From JAAFHN01 sp031421855 (GTDB taxonomy: Bacteria > Pseudomonadota > Gammaproteobacteria > Burkholderiales > Burkholderiaceae_C), in the NCBI GenBank assembly GCA_031421855.1, contig JANOPN010000022.1, positions 1-50,131 of the forward strand: a stretch of DNA of 50,131 nucleotides, in the 5' to 3' direction. Below are positions 41,442 to 49,990 of the stretch, piece after piece. The notes below the pieces were generated by a model. The model was not told where the DNA came from, did no database searches, and saw only the letters and a list, made by a program, of their open reading frames with translations. A program made the translations under genes and the position numbers. Each line of letters starts with the position of its first letter. Within the stretch, counting starts at the first letter, position 1.

Positions 41442-42508
41442 TGCTCGGCACCCGCGCGGTTGCGCTGCATCAGCCGCAGCAAATAGCCGCCACCCAGCAC
41501 GGCGGTGATCACGCCCACGGGCAACTCGGCAGGTGCAACCAACCAGCGGGCAAGGGTGTCGGCCGTCATGAGCAACACGCCACCGACAAGGCTTGACAGC
41601 ACAATCAACCATCCATGCGTGGTTTTGACCATGGAGCGAACCAAATGCGGTGCGGCAAGCCCCACAAACGCAATCAATCCCGTCTGCGCCACCGCCGTGC
41701 CGGTGGCCATAGCCAACACAACAACCAGCGCCGCGCGCATGCCACCAAGCGGCAACCCCAAGCTTTTGGCGGTTGCGTCACCCAAGCTCATGCCGTCTAG
41801 CGCGCGTGACAGGGCTAAGCCAGCCGCAGCGCACACGGCCCACACGGCAAACATCAAACCCAGCGCAGACCACCCGACAAAACTGGTTGACCCCAACATG
41901 AACGCCTGCATGGCGGACAGCGACTCGGGCGAAAAAAGCAGTACCAAATGTGTGGCCGCGCCCAAAACCACGCCAACCACCACACCAGCCAGCAACAACC
42001 GCAGGGTTTGTTGCACGCCGCTGGCCAAAGTCAAGGTCAACACCACCGCCCCGATGGCCCCGACAAAAGCGGCCCCGGTCAGGCCCAAGCGAACCAACAC
42101 GCTGTTTGAGAACACGCTCATCACCAAGCCAGTTGGTCGCGCGCCACCCAGCATGCCGCCCGCCCCGCCCATCGCGACCAAGGCCAACGCCACACCCAAA
42201 GCCGCACCGGACGCACTGCCCAACAAGTACGGGTCAGCCAGCGGGTTGCGAAACAAGCCTTGTGCGACTGCGCCAGCCAAACCCAAAAGAGCGCCCGCAG
42301 CCCATGCCCCGAGGGTTCTGGGCAAGCGGATTTCCAACACGATTTGCTGAGCCATCTGGCGTTGCTGCGGGTCGGCGCTGGCATCCCACAGCGGCAAAAG
42401 CAAGCTCTCGAAACCCGAGCTGCCCACACACATGCCAACAGCCGCCATGGCGGCGGCCAACGCAAGCAACAAGCCCGCAAACAATGAAGGGCTGCGCAGC
42501 GTGGTCAC
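41438..42508 (-). CDS. btuC: Vitamin B12 ABC transporter permease (FecCD family)
   Basis: A 356-residue inner-membrane permease with many hydrophobic helices and the family motifs LRLPRTLGAWAAGALLGLAGAV-like (here IRLPRTLGAWAAGALLGLAG) and FVGLAAPHLVRSMV. The start is GTG at 42508, overlapping the btuF stop as GTGA; an upstream ATG would extend deep into btuF and is not credible. It works with BtuD and BtuF. Confidence 0.92.
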   Translation of the reverse strand: MTTLRSPSLFAGLLLALAAAMAAVGMCVGSSGFESLLLPLWDASADPQQRQMAQQIVLEIRLPRTLGAWAAGALLGLAGAVAQGLFRNPLADPYLLGSASGAALGVALALVAMGGAGGMLGGARPTGLVMSVFSNSVLVRLGLTGAAFVGAIGAVVLTLTLASGVQQTLRLLLAGVVVGVVLGAATHLVLLFSPESLSAMQAFMLGSTSFVGWSALGLMFAVWAVCAAAGLALSRALDGMSLGDATAKSLGLPLGGMRAALVVVLAMATGTAVAQTGLIAFVGLAAPHLVRSMVKTTHGWLIVLSSLVGGVLLMTADTLARWLVAPAELPVGVITAVLGGGYLLRLMQRNRAGAEQ

Positions 42509-43389
42509 TTTTGCAGCGCAGATTTGTCGGTTAAACAAGTCGCCATCAAGCGTGCGGCCTCGGCCATTCGTGGCCCTGGCCGCACCAGCACGTCGGCTTG
42601 CTCGGACGTAAACACACAGACACGCCCCTCGAGAATCGCGCGAATGGCCTGCCACCCGGGTCGCTGGGCCATGCCGTCTGAGCTGCGCTGCCCCACCATG
42701 ATCAAGTCAGGGTTGGCACGAACGATGAACTCGGGGTTGATTTTAGGAAACGGCCCCAGCGCCGCCGGTACGATGTTTTTAGCGCCCAATCGCGTCAAGG
42801 TCTCGCCAATGAAGGAGGCCTCACCCGCTGCATACGGTACCGCATTCACCTCAAAATACACCCGTTTGCTACTGGCAGCCTTCGGGATCGACTGCGCGGC
42901 GGCAGACACACCCGCATCAATGGCGCGCCAAATGCGCTGCGCGTCGCTCACCTCCAGCAATTGCCCCAGTTTGAGAAGCACGCGCTGCACATCGCTGTGG
43001 GTTTTGGGCTCAAGCAGCACCACTTTGAGGCCCAACGCACGCAGCCTGTCAGCGCCGCGAGACGAACCTGCCATCAACACCACATCAGGTCGCAGCGCAA
43101 CGATGGCCTCAATGCTGGGGTCGATTCCGCCGCCGACTTGCGGTAGATTTTTGACGCTTGCTGGAAAGTTTGAATAGCGGTCGACCCCCACCAAGCGATG
43201 GCATTGCCCCAGTTCGCACACGCTCTCGGTGAGCGAGGGCAGCACGCTGACGATGCGCTGCGGGGCACGATCAAACTGAACCACGGTGCCTCGGTCGTCC
43301 GAGACCTCAATGGCCAAAGCATTTGAGACACCACACAACCCCATCGCCGATACAAGGACAAATCGACACCAGCCGCGCAAATTGATCAT
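42505..43389 (-). CDS. btuF: Periplasmic corrinoid-binding protein
   Basis: A 294-residue substrate-binding protein of the BtuF/FhuD fold with a signal peptide (MINLRGWCRFVLVSAMGLCG). Landmarks are RIVSVLPSLTESVCELG, LVGVDRYSNFPASVKNLPQVGG, RPDVVLMAGSSR and NPDLIMVGQ. It overlaps cobU by four bases and btuC by four bases. Context in a B12 operon fixes the substrate class better than sequence alone. Confidence 0.9.
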   Translation of the reverse strand: MINLRGWCRFVLVSAMGLCGVSNALAIEVSDDRGTVVQFDRAPQRIVSVLPSLTESVCELGQCHRLVGVDRYSNFPASVKNLPQVGGGIDPSIEAIVALRPDVVLMAGSSRGADRLRALGLKVVLLEPKTHSDVQRVLLKLGQLLEVSDAQRIWRAIDAGVSAAAQSIPKAASSKRVYFEVNAVPYAAGEASFIGETLTRLGAKNIVPAALGPFPKINPEFIVRANPDLIMVGQRSSDGMAQRPGWQAIRAILEGRVCVFTSEQADVLVRPGPRMAEAARLMATCLTDKSALQK

Positions 43390-43955
43390 CTTGGCCCCTT
43401 CAAAACCAGCGGCAAGCCCGCAACCATCAGTGTGACTTGTGTGCAAACTGCAGCCACGCTTTGATTGAGATGCCCCAAGCTATCCACAAACGCGCGGGTT
43501 TGAGTACCCATGGGAATCACGCCCAATCCAATCTCGTTGCCCACGATGACAAGCGGGCCGCCTGCGCGTGTGATGGCTGCGCGCAGCGGCTCAAAGTGCA
43601 TGCGTTCAAGGTCTGGCGCGGTGACGTTGTTGGGCTCACCAGTCATCGGCATGAGCAGGCCAGTCAGCCAAAGCGTCAAGCAGTCAACGACCACCATGAC
43701 ATCGGGATTACTTTCGCGAGCGATGGCCTGGCCCAGCAGCGATGCGTCTTCAACGGTGCGCATGTTTGGCAACCGCTCCAAGCGGTCCGCTTGGTGGCGT
43801 GCAATGCGGCTGCGCATCTCGTCGTCCCAAGCCTGCGCGGTGGCGATCATCACCGCGCCGTGTTTGGGTGAGCGCGCCAGCCAAGCCTGCGCCAGCGACT
43901 CGGCCCTGCGCGACTTGCCGCTGCGCTGCCCGCCCAAAATCAATTGGGTGGGCAT
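43386..43955 (-). CDS. cobU: Bifunctional adenosylcobinamide kinase / guanylyltransferase
   Basis: A 189-residue CobU/CobP enzyme that phosphorylates and guanylylates adenosylcobinamide in nucleotide-loop assembly. The P-loop is GGQRSGKS (8-15), followed by HGAVMIATAQAWDDEM, RIARHQADR, VVVDCLTLWLT and VGNEIGLGVIP. The ATG at the P-loop N-terminus is chosen over an ATG 12 codons upstream that would overlap the btuB end. Confidence 0.94.
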   Translation of the reverse strand: MPTQLILGGQRSGKSRRAESLAQAWLARSPKHGAVMIATAQAWDDEMRSRIARHQADRLERLPNMRTVEDASLLGQAIARESNPDVMVVVDCLTLWLTGLLMPMTGEPNNVTAPDLERMHFEPLRAAITRAGGPLVIVGNEIGLGVIPMGTQTRAFVDSLGHLNQSVAAVCTQVTLMVAGLPLVLKGPR

Positions 43956-43978
43956 TTGCTCAACGCGGCCTCGCCAGC

Positions 43979-45868
43979 CTACTTGGCCCATGACACCGAT
44001 GCAAACAAATTGCGCCCCGGCGTCGAGTACGTGTTGGCCAGCTGGTACTGCGCATCGGTGGCGTTGTTGAGTCGCATCAAAGCACTGAGGCCATTGCCAA
44101 GTTTCCAGTCAACCCCCAAGTTCAACAACCCGTAGCCCGCCAGCGTATCGCGGCCGTTGAAGTTGAGGTTGTTGTCTTGGCGACTGCCAGACAATTTGAG
44201 CTCACCAATCAGGCGCATGTTGCCAAGTGGGTGGCTGACTCGTGCGTTGATGAGGTTGCGAGCAATCCGCACGAGAGGCAAATCATTGGACGCGGCGGCA
44301 GCCGTCACGGCGCGTGGGTCGGCGTAATCGTACGAGGCCGCCACCGATGTTCGCCCAACAAGCGTGTCCACACTCAGCGTTGCGCCGCGCAGCACCGCCC
44401 GCGATATTTGCACATTGGTGGCCGGGGTGATGAAGCCGTCGATCGCGTTGCGATAGGTCACCAAACCCAAGTTCAAATCACCTTTGCGGTAACGCAACCC
44501 CAACTCTTCGCTTTTGTTGCGCTGGGGCATCAGCGCGGTGTTGCCAAACCCCGGAAAGTACAACTGGTTGAAGCTGGGCGCTTGGAAACTGGTGCCGACA
44601 CTGGCGACCGCGCGAATGCCGCCACCCAATTGATGGCCACCGGACAACGACCAATTGCGAAAACTGCCAAATTGCGAATTGTTGTCAGAGCGGATGACGC
44701 CCAGCGCGTTCCAAAAAGCGCCATTGGCCGCATAAGCCACCGAGGTGCTGCGAATGTCGCGCGACTTCACGGCGAAATTGGTGGTGCTGTCGACCGATTC
44801 CTTGCGCTTCTCCAACGTCACCGACAACACGTCTTTGCCCAGGGCGATGTCGTTTTGCCAGGTCGTTTGCTTGCGCGCGGTGTTGAACCGGCTGTTGCCT
44901 GCAAATGCGCCGTCAGAAAAACGGGTGTAGTCGCTCACCGATTCTTCATCGCTCGTTGCCAAAGTGAGGCTTGACTTCCACTGGGGAAGCCACTGGGCAT
45001 CCCATTTCACACCCACGTTGTTGAGCACGGGCCGCGCCGTTGCGTCCGAGGTGCTTTTGTTCAGCCCCAGCGGGTTTGGCGACGGCGTGCCATCAAAGTC
45101 GTAGCGCGACTTGCTTCGCAGCAGGCTCAGGCTCAAGTTGTGCGCCGCGCTGATTTGGGCGCTTAGCTTGGCATCCAAACTGGTGGCACTGAACTCGTCT
45201 GAATCGGCGTTGAAGCTGCCCGCCAGCGGATTGACGATGGCACTGATGCCCGAGGCCCTTTCGTTTGATACACCCAAGCGATAGCCAACCATGCCGGCCG
45301 TGCCGCTGAGCGATGCGCCAAATTTTTTCTGCCCGTCTGAGCCCAGACCTGCGCTGGCACCCATGCGCAAGCCCTTGGTGGGTGCGCGGGTGATGATTTG
45401 GATCACGCCGCCCACGGCATCAGGGCCATAGAGCGCTGATGCAGCGCCGCGCAAAATCTCAATGCGCTCAATGCTGTCCAGCGGCATGTTCTCAAAGGGC
45501 GCACCGCCCGATGTGGCTGAGCCCACGCGAACGCCGTCAATCAACACGATTGTTTGGCTGGTCGATGCGCCGCGCAAAAACACGCCTGTGCTGGAGCGGT
45601 AACTGCCATTGCTTGAAAACTGCACGCCTGCTTGTTGACCCAGCAAGTCACGCAGCGACAGCTGCCCGGCTTGCTCGATTTGCTCACGATCGATGACGCT
45701 GAGGTCAGCAATCACATCGCTGAGTGGCGTGGGCACTCGGGTTGCCGTAACCGTGATCTTTTCAAGCACGGTGGCTGAAGAGGCTGTCGTTTGTTGGGCT
45801 TGCGCCAACGCGCACGCAACCAAACAGCCAAGCGCAACGGCGCTTGGGACGAAGGGATAACTTTTCAT
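43979..45868 (-). CDS. btuB: TonB-dependent vitamin B12 outer-membrane receptor
   Basis: A 629-residue TonB-dependent receptor. A signal peptide (MKSYPFVPSAVALGCLVACALAQ) is followed by a TonB-box-like KITVTATR, a plug domain (RDLLGQQAGVQF, VLIDGVRVGS, IEILRGAASALYGPDAVGGVIQI) and a beta-barrel ending in the aromatic-poor SVSWAK. A cobalamin riboswitch lies in its 5' region and it heads the operon, which fixes the ligand as a corrinoid. The barrel is of normal length. Confidence 0.93.
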   Translation of the reverse strand: MKSYPFVPSAVALGCLVACALAQAQQTTASSATVLEKITVTATRVPTPLSDVIADLSVIDREQIEQAGQLSLRDLLGQQAGVQFSSNGSYRSSTGVFLRGASTSQTIVLIDGVRVGSATSGGAPFENMPLDSIERIEILRGAASALYGPDAVGGVIQIITRAPTKGLRMGASAGLGSDGQKKFGASLSGTAGMVGYRLGVSNERASGISAIVNPLAGSFNADSDEFSATSLDAKLSAQISAAHNLSLSLLRSKSRYDFDGTPSPNPLGLNKSTSDATARPVLNNVGVKWDAQWLPQWKSSLTLATSDEESVSDYTRFSDGAFAGNSRFNTARKQTTWQNDIALGKDVLSVTLEKRKESVDSTTNFAVKSRDIRSTSVAYAANGAFWNALGVIRSDNNSQFGSFRNWSLSGGHQLGGGIRAVASVGTSFQAPSFNQLYFPGFGNTALMPQRNKSEELGLRYRKGDLNLGLVTYRNAIDGFITPATNVQISRAVLRGATLSVDTLVGRTSVAASYDYADPRAVTAAAASNDLPLVRIARNLINARVSHPLGNMRLIGELKLSGSRQDNNLNFNGRDTLAGYGLLNLGVDWKLGNGLSALMRLNNATDAQYQLANTYSTPGRNLFASVSWAK

Positions 45869-45894
45869 GGGAATCAATCCAACACAAATGCCCG

Positions 45895-45952
45895 GTGCCA
45901 GCTTCCCCGCTGGCGATGGGCGATGTGGTGGGCCGACAATTTTTGTCGACGG
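45895..45952 (-). promoter_or_regulatory. Expression-platform hairpins between riboswitch and btuB
   Basis: Two hairpins follow the aptamer on the minus strand: CGACAA/TTGTCG around 45935-45950 and GCCAGC/GCTGGC (45897-45902 with 45909-45914), the latter about 30 bases before the btuB start codon. One could be the switch that blocks elongation or translation; no U-rich tail marks a clear terminator. Confidence 0.4.
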
Positions 45953-45966
45953 CTCACCGCTGTGTT

Positions 45967-46165
45967 GGCCGGTATCCGGGCTTGCAAACATCACCCCGCC
46001 GCCTTCCCAAGCGCTTAAAGCACCCAGTGGCCAATAGAGAGGCTGCGTGTCGAACCAGCCCAATGGCCAGACCAACACGGTTCACGAACCGTTGCGGGGG
46101 CAGCGCACCTGACAGTCGCTTGCGGCGACGCCTGTGCTTCCCGTTTAACTGCAACCCTCAGAGCG
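45967..46165 (-). ncRNA. Cobalamin riboswitch
   Basis: On the minus strand this leader has the conserved parts of the cobalamin riboswitch in order: GTTGCAGTTAAACGGGAAGC, then GCCCCCGCAACGG, then GCCACTGGG, and the B12-box-like GCAAGCCCGGATACCGGCC (45967-45985). It lies about 100 bases upstream of btuB. B12 binding is expected to lower expression of the whole operon. Confidence 0.9.
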
Positions 46166-46185
46166 AGAGCCGCGAGCACCAACTC

Positions 46186-46674
46186 CTAGAGTTTACCCGG
46201 TGTCGACGGGGTGGCTCCCGGCAAAAGCGCGCCATGGGTACCAAGCAGTTTTTCGACTAGACGCATGAACTCAGTGCGCTCGCGTGGCTCCAGCGGCGAC
46301 AGGAGTGCGAGCTGCGCTGAATGAACCCGCGCACTCATCACTGCCAAAGCAGCTGCACCGACATCGGTCAAGGTCACACGCCTGACTCGTTTGTCTGCCA
46401 AATCGGGCTCGCGCCGAACCCAGCCCTTGGCCTCCAAGCGCGACACGACCCCCCCGACGGTTACTGGGTCGTAGGCAATTGCGCGCGCCAAACTGGCTTG
46501 GTCAACACCCGGGTGCAACGCGCAATAGGCCAGAGCAGCAAACTGCACGGGGGGCATGTCCACATCAGCCGCATGTTGCATGAAAAGCGCGTGCTGCACT
46601 TGCTGAAGCTTGCGCACCAAATGCCCTGGCATGTGAGCAAAGTCAATTTCATCGGATCGAGCAGGTTCGGCCAT
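46186..46674 (-). CDS. MarR-family transcriptional regulator
   Basis: A 162-residue MarR regulator. The winged helix-turn-helix is visible (DQASLARAIAYDPVTVGGVVSRLEAKGWVRREPDLADKRVRRVTLTDVGAAAL). The start at MAEPARSDEIDF gives a typical length, and an upstream extension is unlikely. It is divergent from the phosphodiester glycosidase gene. It lies about 1 kb from the aromatic hydroxylase gene, which it might control. Confidence 0.9.
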   Translation of the reverse strand: MAEPARSDEIDFAHMPGHLVRKLQQVQHALFMQHAADVDMPPVQFAALAYCALHPGVDQASLARAIAYDPVTVGGVVSRLEAKGWVRREPDLADKRVRRVTLTDVGAAALAVMSARVHSAQLALLSPLEPRERTEFMRLVEKLLGTHGALLPGATPSTPGKL

Positions 46675-46703
46675 GGCTCGATGATAGAGAGTCAAAATAG
46701 ACC

Positions 46704-47627
46704 ATGAACTTGGTGTCACAAAATCCAACCCACGGCAACGGTCAAAGCACTTTGCGTCTGGCCGCGAACTGGGTTGTTCAATCAATCGGCATGCTGCTCT
46801 TGATAGTGGCATCGACATGCTTTGCGCAAACCGACGTCACGCATCGCGTGAAACGAATCAACGAGCCCGGCCCGATTACTGGGGTGGTGGTTCATATCAA
46901 CCTCCACGACCCCAGGGTCGAGGTGGTGGTCGCGCCTGCGGGTTTGGTCACTCGGCCAGAACTCGCCAGCCCGACCATCGCACTCGATACCACCAGCCAA
47001 GCCGCACGGCTGCACGATTTGGATGTTGCACTGAACGCGAGCTTTTTTGCAGCACCCAACACCCGTGCGCACGGCAACCGACGCATCGCCTACTTTGTTG
47101 GCAACGATGCGCGCCCGGTCGGCTGGCACCTGAGCAGCGGACAGCTGCTGGCAACGCCTCGAAGCGAGCGCCTGCGCGCGACCGTCATCGCGCATGCCGA
47201 CGGCAGGATCAGCATTGCCGATCACGTCACCGCACTTCCTGAAGACGCACGCCACGCGGTCAGTGGCAACGCTTTGTTGCTCAGCGGTGGCGAGAATCAA
47301 ATCAAAGAAGTCCAAGGCGCTCGTGCGCCGCGCAGCGCGGTAGGGTTGACTGCGGACGGCAAGACTTTGTTGCTCCTCGCCCTCGATGGCCGAAGCGAAG
47401 CCAGCAAGGGCATGAACCTGCACGAGCTGGCAGAACTGCTCAAACGAGAAGGTGCCGCCGACGCGATCAACTTGGACGGCGGCGGAAGCACCACCTTGGT
47501 GCTCAAAAACCCCGCAACTGGCGTACAAGTTGTCACCAACCGACCATCCGATTTGTCAACGACAGGCATGGGCTTGACGGCAGAGCGCGCGGTTGCTGAC
47601 GTGATTGGTGTGCGGATCAAACGTTGA
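46704..47627 (+). CDS. Phosphodiester glycosidase (NAGPA/DUF2233) family protein
   Basis: A 307-residue exported protein with a leader near residues 26-42 (SIGMLLLIVASTCFAQ) and a phosphodiester glycosidase domain. Family motifs are LNASFFA (DVALNASFFAAPNT), GNALLLSGGENQ, APRSAVGLTADGKTLLLLALDGRS and DAINLDGGGSTTLVLKN. The human relative removes N-acetylglucosamine from a phosphodiester. The substrate here is unknown. ATG codons at 46704 and 46791 are possible starts; the first gives an N-terminal extension before the hydrophobic leader. Confidence 0.88.
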   Translation: MNLVSQNPTHGNGQSTLRLAANWVVQSIGMLLLIVASTCFAQTDVTHRVKRINEPGPITGVVVHINLHDPRVEVVVAPAGLVTRPELASPTIALDTTSQAARLHDLDVALNASFFAAPNTRAHGNRRIAYFVGNDARPVGWHLSSGQLLATPRSERLRATVIAHADGRISIADHVTALPEDARHAVSGNALLLSGGENQIKEVQGARAPRSAVGLTADGKTLLLLALDGRSEASKGMNLHELAELLKREGAADAINLDGGGSTTLVLKNPATGVQVVTNRPSDLSTTGMGLTAERAVADVIGVRIKR

Positions 47628-47648
47628 ATTGATTCAAGTTGCAAAAAG

Positions 47649-47666
47649 TCATACGCATGCGTATGA
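47649..47666. promoter_or_regulatory. Perfect 18-bp palindrome upstream of the hydroxylase gene
   Basis: TCATACGCATGCGTATGA is perfectly self-complementary and sits eight bases before the start of the flavoprotein gene, overlapping the region of its ribosome-binding site. It is a strong candidate operator for a MarR- or IclR-type regulator; the nearby MarR gene is the first candidate. Confidence 0.6.
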
Positions 47667-47673
47667 TAAGGGC

Positions 47674-48912
47674 ATGAACCCAACAAAACACTTCATCGCT
47701 GTCGGCGGCGGCATTGGCGGATTGGCTGCGGCCTTGGTTTTGGCCAAAGATGGGCACCGGGTCACCGTGCTGGAGCAATCCGCCGAGTTTGGTGAGATCG
47801 GAGCGGGAATTCAGCTTGGGCCAAATGTGTTCAAAATGTTTGCTTACCTGGGCCTAACCGAACAAATTGATGCGGTTGCGCACTTTCCAAGCAACATGGG
47901 CATGCGAGATATCGTGACCGACGAGCCTGTGGTCAGCGTCGATTTACGCCACGCACCCAAGCAGCTCTACGGGTACGGCTACGGTGTGATCTACCGCGCT
48001 GATTTGCATGCGGTGTTGTTGGCCGCTTGCCGCCGACTCGCGTCAATTGAGCTCATCACCTCTGCCAAGTTTGAGTCATTTACCCAAAGCGCCGACGCGG
48101 TCCGGGTGAGTTTGGTGGGCGGCGACATCATGCAAGCCGATGGCTTGATTGGCTGCGACGGGCTTTGGAGCGGCATCCGACAAGCCATCGTCGGCGACGG
48201 TGCGCCGCGCGTCAGCGGCCACATCGCGTACCGTGCGGTTTTGCCGCGCGCTGAGGTGCCCGCGCACCTGTGGTGCGATGACGTTCGCCTGTGGGGTGGC
48301 GAAAAAACCCACCTCGTCACTTACCCGCTTCGGCGTGGTGAGCTATTTAACTTGGTCGCCGTTTTTCACAGCAGCAAGTTTGACCGAGGTTGGGATACCT
48401 TTGGCGACACCACCGAGCTCAATGCCCGCTTTGAGCACGCCTGTAGCCCCGTCAAAGAACTGCTGGCCAAAATCAACTTGTGGAAGATGTGGGTGCTGTG
48501 CGACCGCGAACCCGTCAAAAACTGGACACTTGGCCGCGCCACTCTCTTGGGCGACGCGGCGCATCCCATGCTTCAATACTTGGCACAAGGCGCCGGACAG
48601 GCCATCGAAGACGCGGCCACCTTGGGGGCTGCGTTGCGACACCACCCCGGCGATGTTGGCGCGGCGTGGCAGGCCTACAACGACGCTCGTTATTTACGCA
48701 CGGGCCGCGTTCAGCTCACTGCGCGGCTGTACGGTGACATCTATCACGCCAGCGGTGTGCAGCGTGAGCTGCGAAATCAAATGTTCCAAAGCGGCACCGA
48801 GTCGGCCGGGTTTGCGGGGCTGAAGTGGATGTACGAGGGGATTGAGCCTGACGCGATGTTTGGGCAAACTTCGGGTGAAAATCAAGCAGCCTCCAACCAA
48901 CCACCCAACTGA
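47674..48912 (+). CDS. FAD-dependent monooxygenase, 3-hydroxybenzoate 6-hydroxylase-like
   Basis: A 412-residue group A flavoprotein monooxygenase. FAD and NADPH motifs are present: GGGIGG (11-16), the DG motif IGCDGLWSGIR and GDAAHPMLQYLAQGAGQAIEDAATL. The sequence closely follows 3-hydroxybenzoate 6-monooxygenases (EIGAGIQLGPNVF, YGYGYGVIYRADLHAVLLAACRR, WVLCDREPVKNW), which make gentisate. An AAGGG is close to the ATG. It is followed after 13 bases by a Bug receptor gene and then an FAD oxidoreductase, which suggests one catabolic operon. Confidence 0.87.
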   Translation: MNPTKHFIAVGGGIGGLAAALVLAKDGHRVTVLEQSAEFGEIGAGIQLGPNVFKMFAYLGLTEQIDAVAHFPSNMGMRDIVTDEPVVSVDLRHAPKQLYGYGYGVIYRADLHAVLLAACRRLASIELITSAKFESFTQSADAVRVSLVGGDIMQADGLIGCDGLWSGIRQAIVGDGAPRVSGHIAYRAVLPRAEVPAHLWCDDVRLWGGEKTHLVTYPLRRGELFNLVAVFHSSKFDRGWDTFGDTTELNARFEHACSPVKELLAKINLWKMWVLCDREPVKNWTLGRATLLGDAAHPMLQYLAQGAGQAIEDAATLGAALRHHPGDVGAAWQAYNDARYLRTGRVQLTARLYGDIYHASGVQRELRNQMFQSGTESAGFAGLKWMYEGIEPDAMFGQTSGENQAASNQPPN

Positions 48913-48925
48913 TCGGCCAAACCCA

Positions 48926-49942
48926 ATGACCCGCATGAATCACCTTCGCCGCCACACCCTCACTCTGACTGCAGCCGCTGGCTTGGCACTTGGCCTTGGC
49001 TTCGCCACGCAGGCCACTGCTCAGTCCAAAAGAGCCGCTCAAGCGGCACCGTGGCCCACCAAACCCATCAAAATCTTGGTTGGGTTTCCTGGCGGGTCGA
49101 CACCCGACATCGCTGCGCGCACCCTGGCTGAGCCCCTGTCCAAAGCACTGGGCCAGCCGGTCATCATCGAGAACCGCCCCGGCGCGTCGGGCAACATCGC
49201 CGCCGATTTGGTCGCCAAAAGCAACGACGATCACACACTGGGCATGGTCATCAATGGCAACCTCACCTCGGCCAAGCTGCTCTACAGCAAACTGCCTTAC
49301 AACCCCGAAAAAGACTTCAGCTTGATTTCGCTGATCGCAACCGCGCCCTTGGTGTTGGTCACGACCCCAAACCAGCCCGACGGCAAGGCGTTTTTTGATG
49401 CCGCTCGCGCTGGAAGCGACAAATGGAACTTCGGCTCGCCCGGCAATGGCACGGTTGGCCATTTGGGTATGGAGTTCCTCAAGCTGCGGGCGGGTGACCT
49501 GCGTGCCGTGCACGTGCCCTATCCTGGCAATCCGCAAGTCATCACCGCGCTTTTGGGCGGGCAGTTACAAATGGCGTTTATTCCACCCGGCTTGGCCATG
49601 CCGCAGGTGCGTGCGGGCAAACTCAAAGCCATCGGCGTGACCTCAACGGGCCGCAACCCCATGGTGCCTGAGTTGCCATCGCTAGCCGACGCCGGCATTG
49701 CTAATTTTCAACTCGAGGTTTGGACCGCGTTGGTCGGCTCCAGCAGCCTGAGCAAAGCTGCGCAAGCTAAGCTCGCTGGCGTCGTGCCGACATTGGTTCG
49801 TGAGGCAGAAACTCGCCAAAAGCTCTTCTCCCAAGGCTGGCAAGCCGTGGGCACCTCACCGGAGGGCCTCGCGAACCGCGTCAGGTCTGAGACCAACATT
49901 TTGGGCGGCATCATCACCATGCGCGGCATCAAAATCGAGTGA
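48926..49942 (+). CDS. Bug-family periplasmic solute receptor
   Basis: A 338-residue tripartite-tricarboxylate receptor with a signal peptide (LRRHTLTLTAAAGLALGLGF). Landmarks are WPTKPIKILVGFPGGSTPDIAAR, LGQPVIIENRPGASGNIAADLVAK, LPYNPEKDFSLISLIATAP and VPYPGNPQVITALLGGQ. It starts 13 bases after the hydroxylase stop and probably captures the aromatic acid used by it. An ATG three codons later is an alternative start. Confidence 0.92.
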   Translation: MTRMNHLRRHTLTLTAAAGLALGLGFATQATAQSKRAAQAAPWPTKPIKILVGFPGGSTPDIAARTLAEPLSKALGQPVIIENRPGASGNIAADLVAKSNDDHTLGMVINGNLTSAKLLYSKLPYNPEKDFSLISLIATAPLVLVTTPNQPDGKAFFDAARAGSDKWNFGSPGNGTVGHLGMEFLKLRAGDLRAVHVPYPGNPQVITALLGGQLQMAFIPPGLAMPQVRAGKLKAIGVTSTGRNPMVPELPSLADAGIANFQLEVWTALVGSSSLSKAAQAKLAGVVPTLVREAETRQKLFSQGWQAVGTSPEGLANRVRSETNILGGIITMRGIKIE

Positions 49943-49990
49943 GATCGATCGGTCGCTAAACCCGTGTCCGCCCTGTCCGCCGTGTCCACT

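Noticed and set aside
41505..42350. A 281-codon open frame on the plus strand over btuC
   Set aside because: Antisense to a well-supported permease; Thr/Ala/Pro-rich translation typical of a shadow frame.
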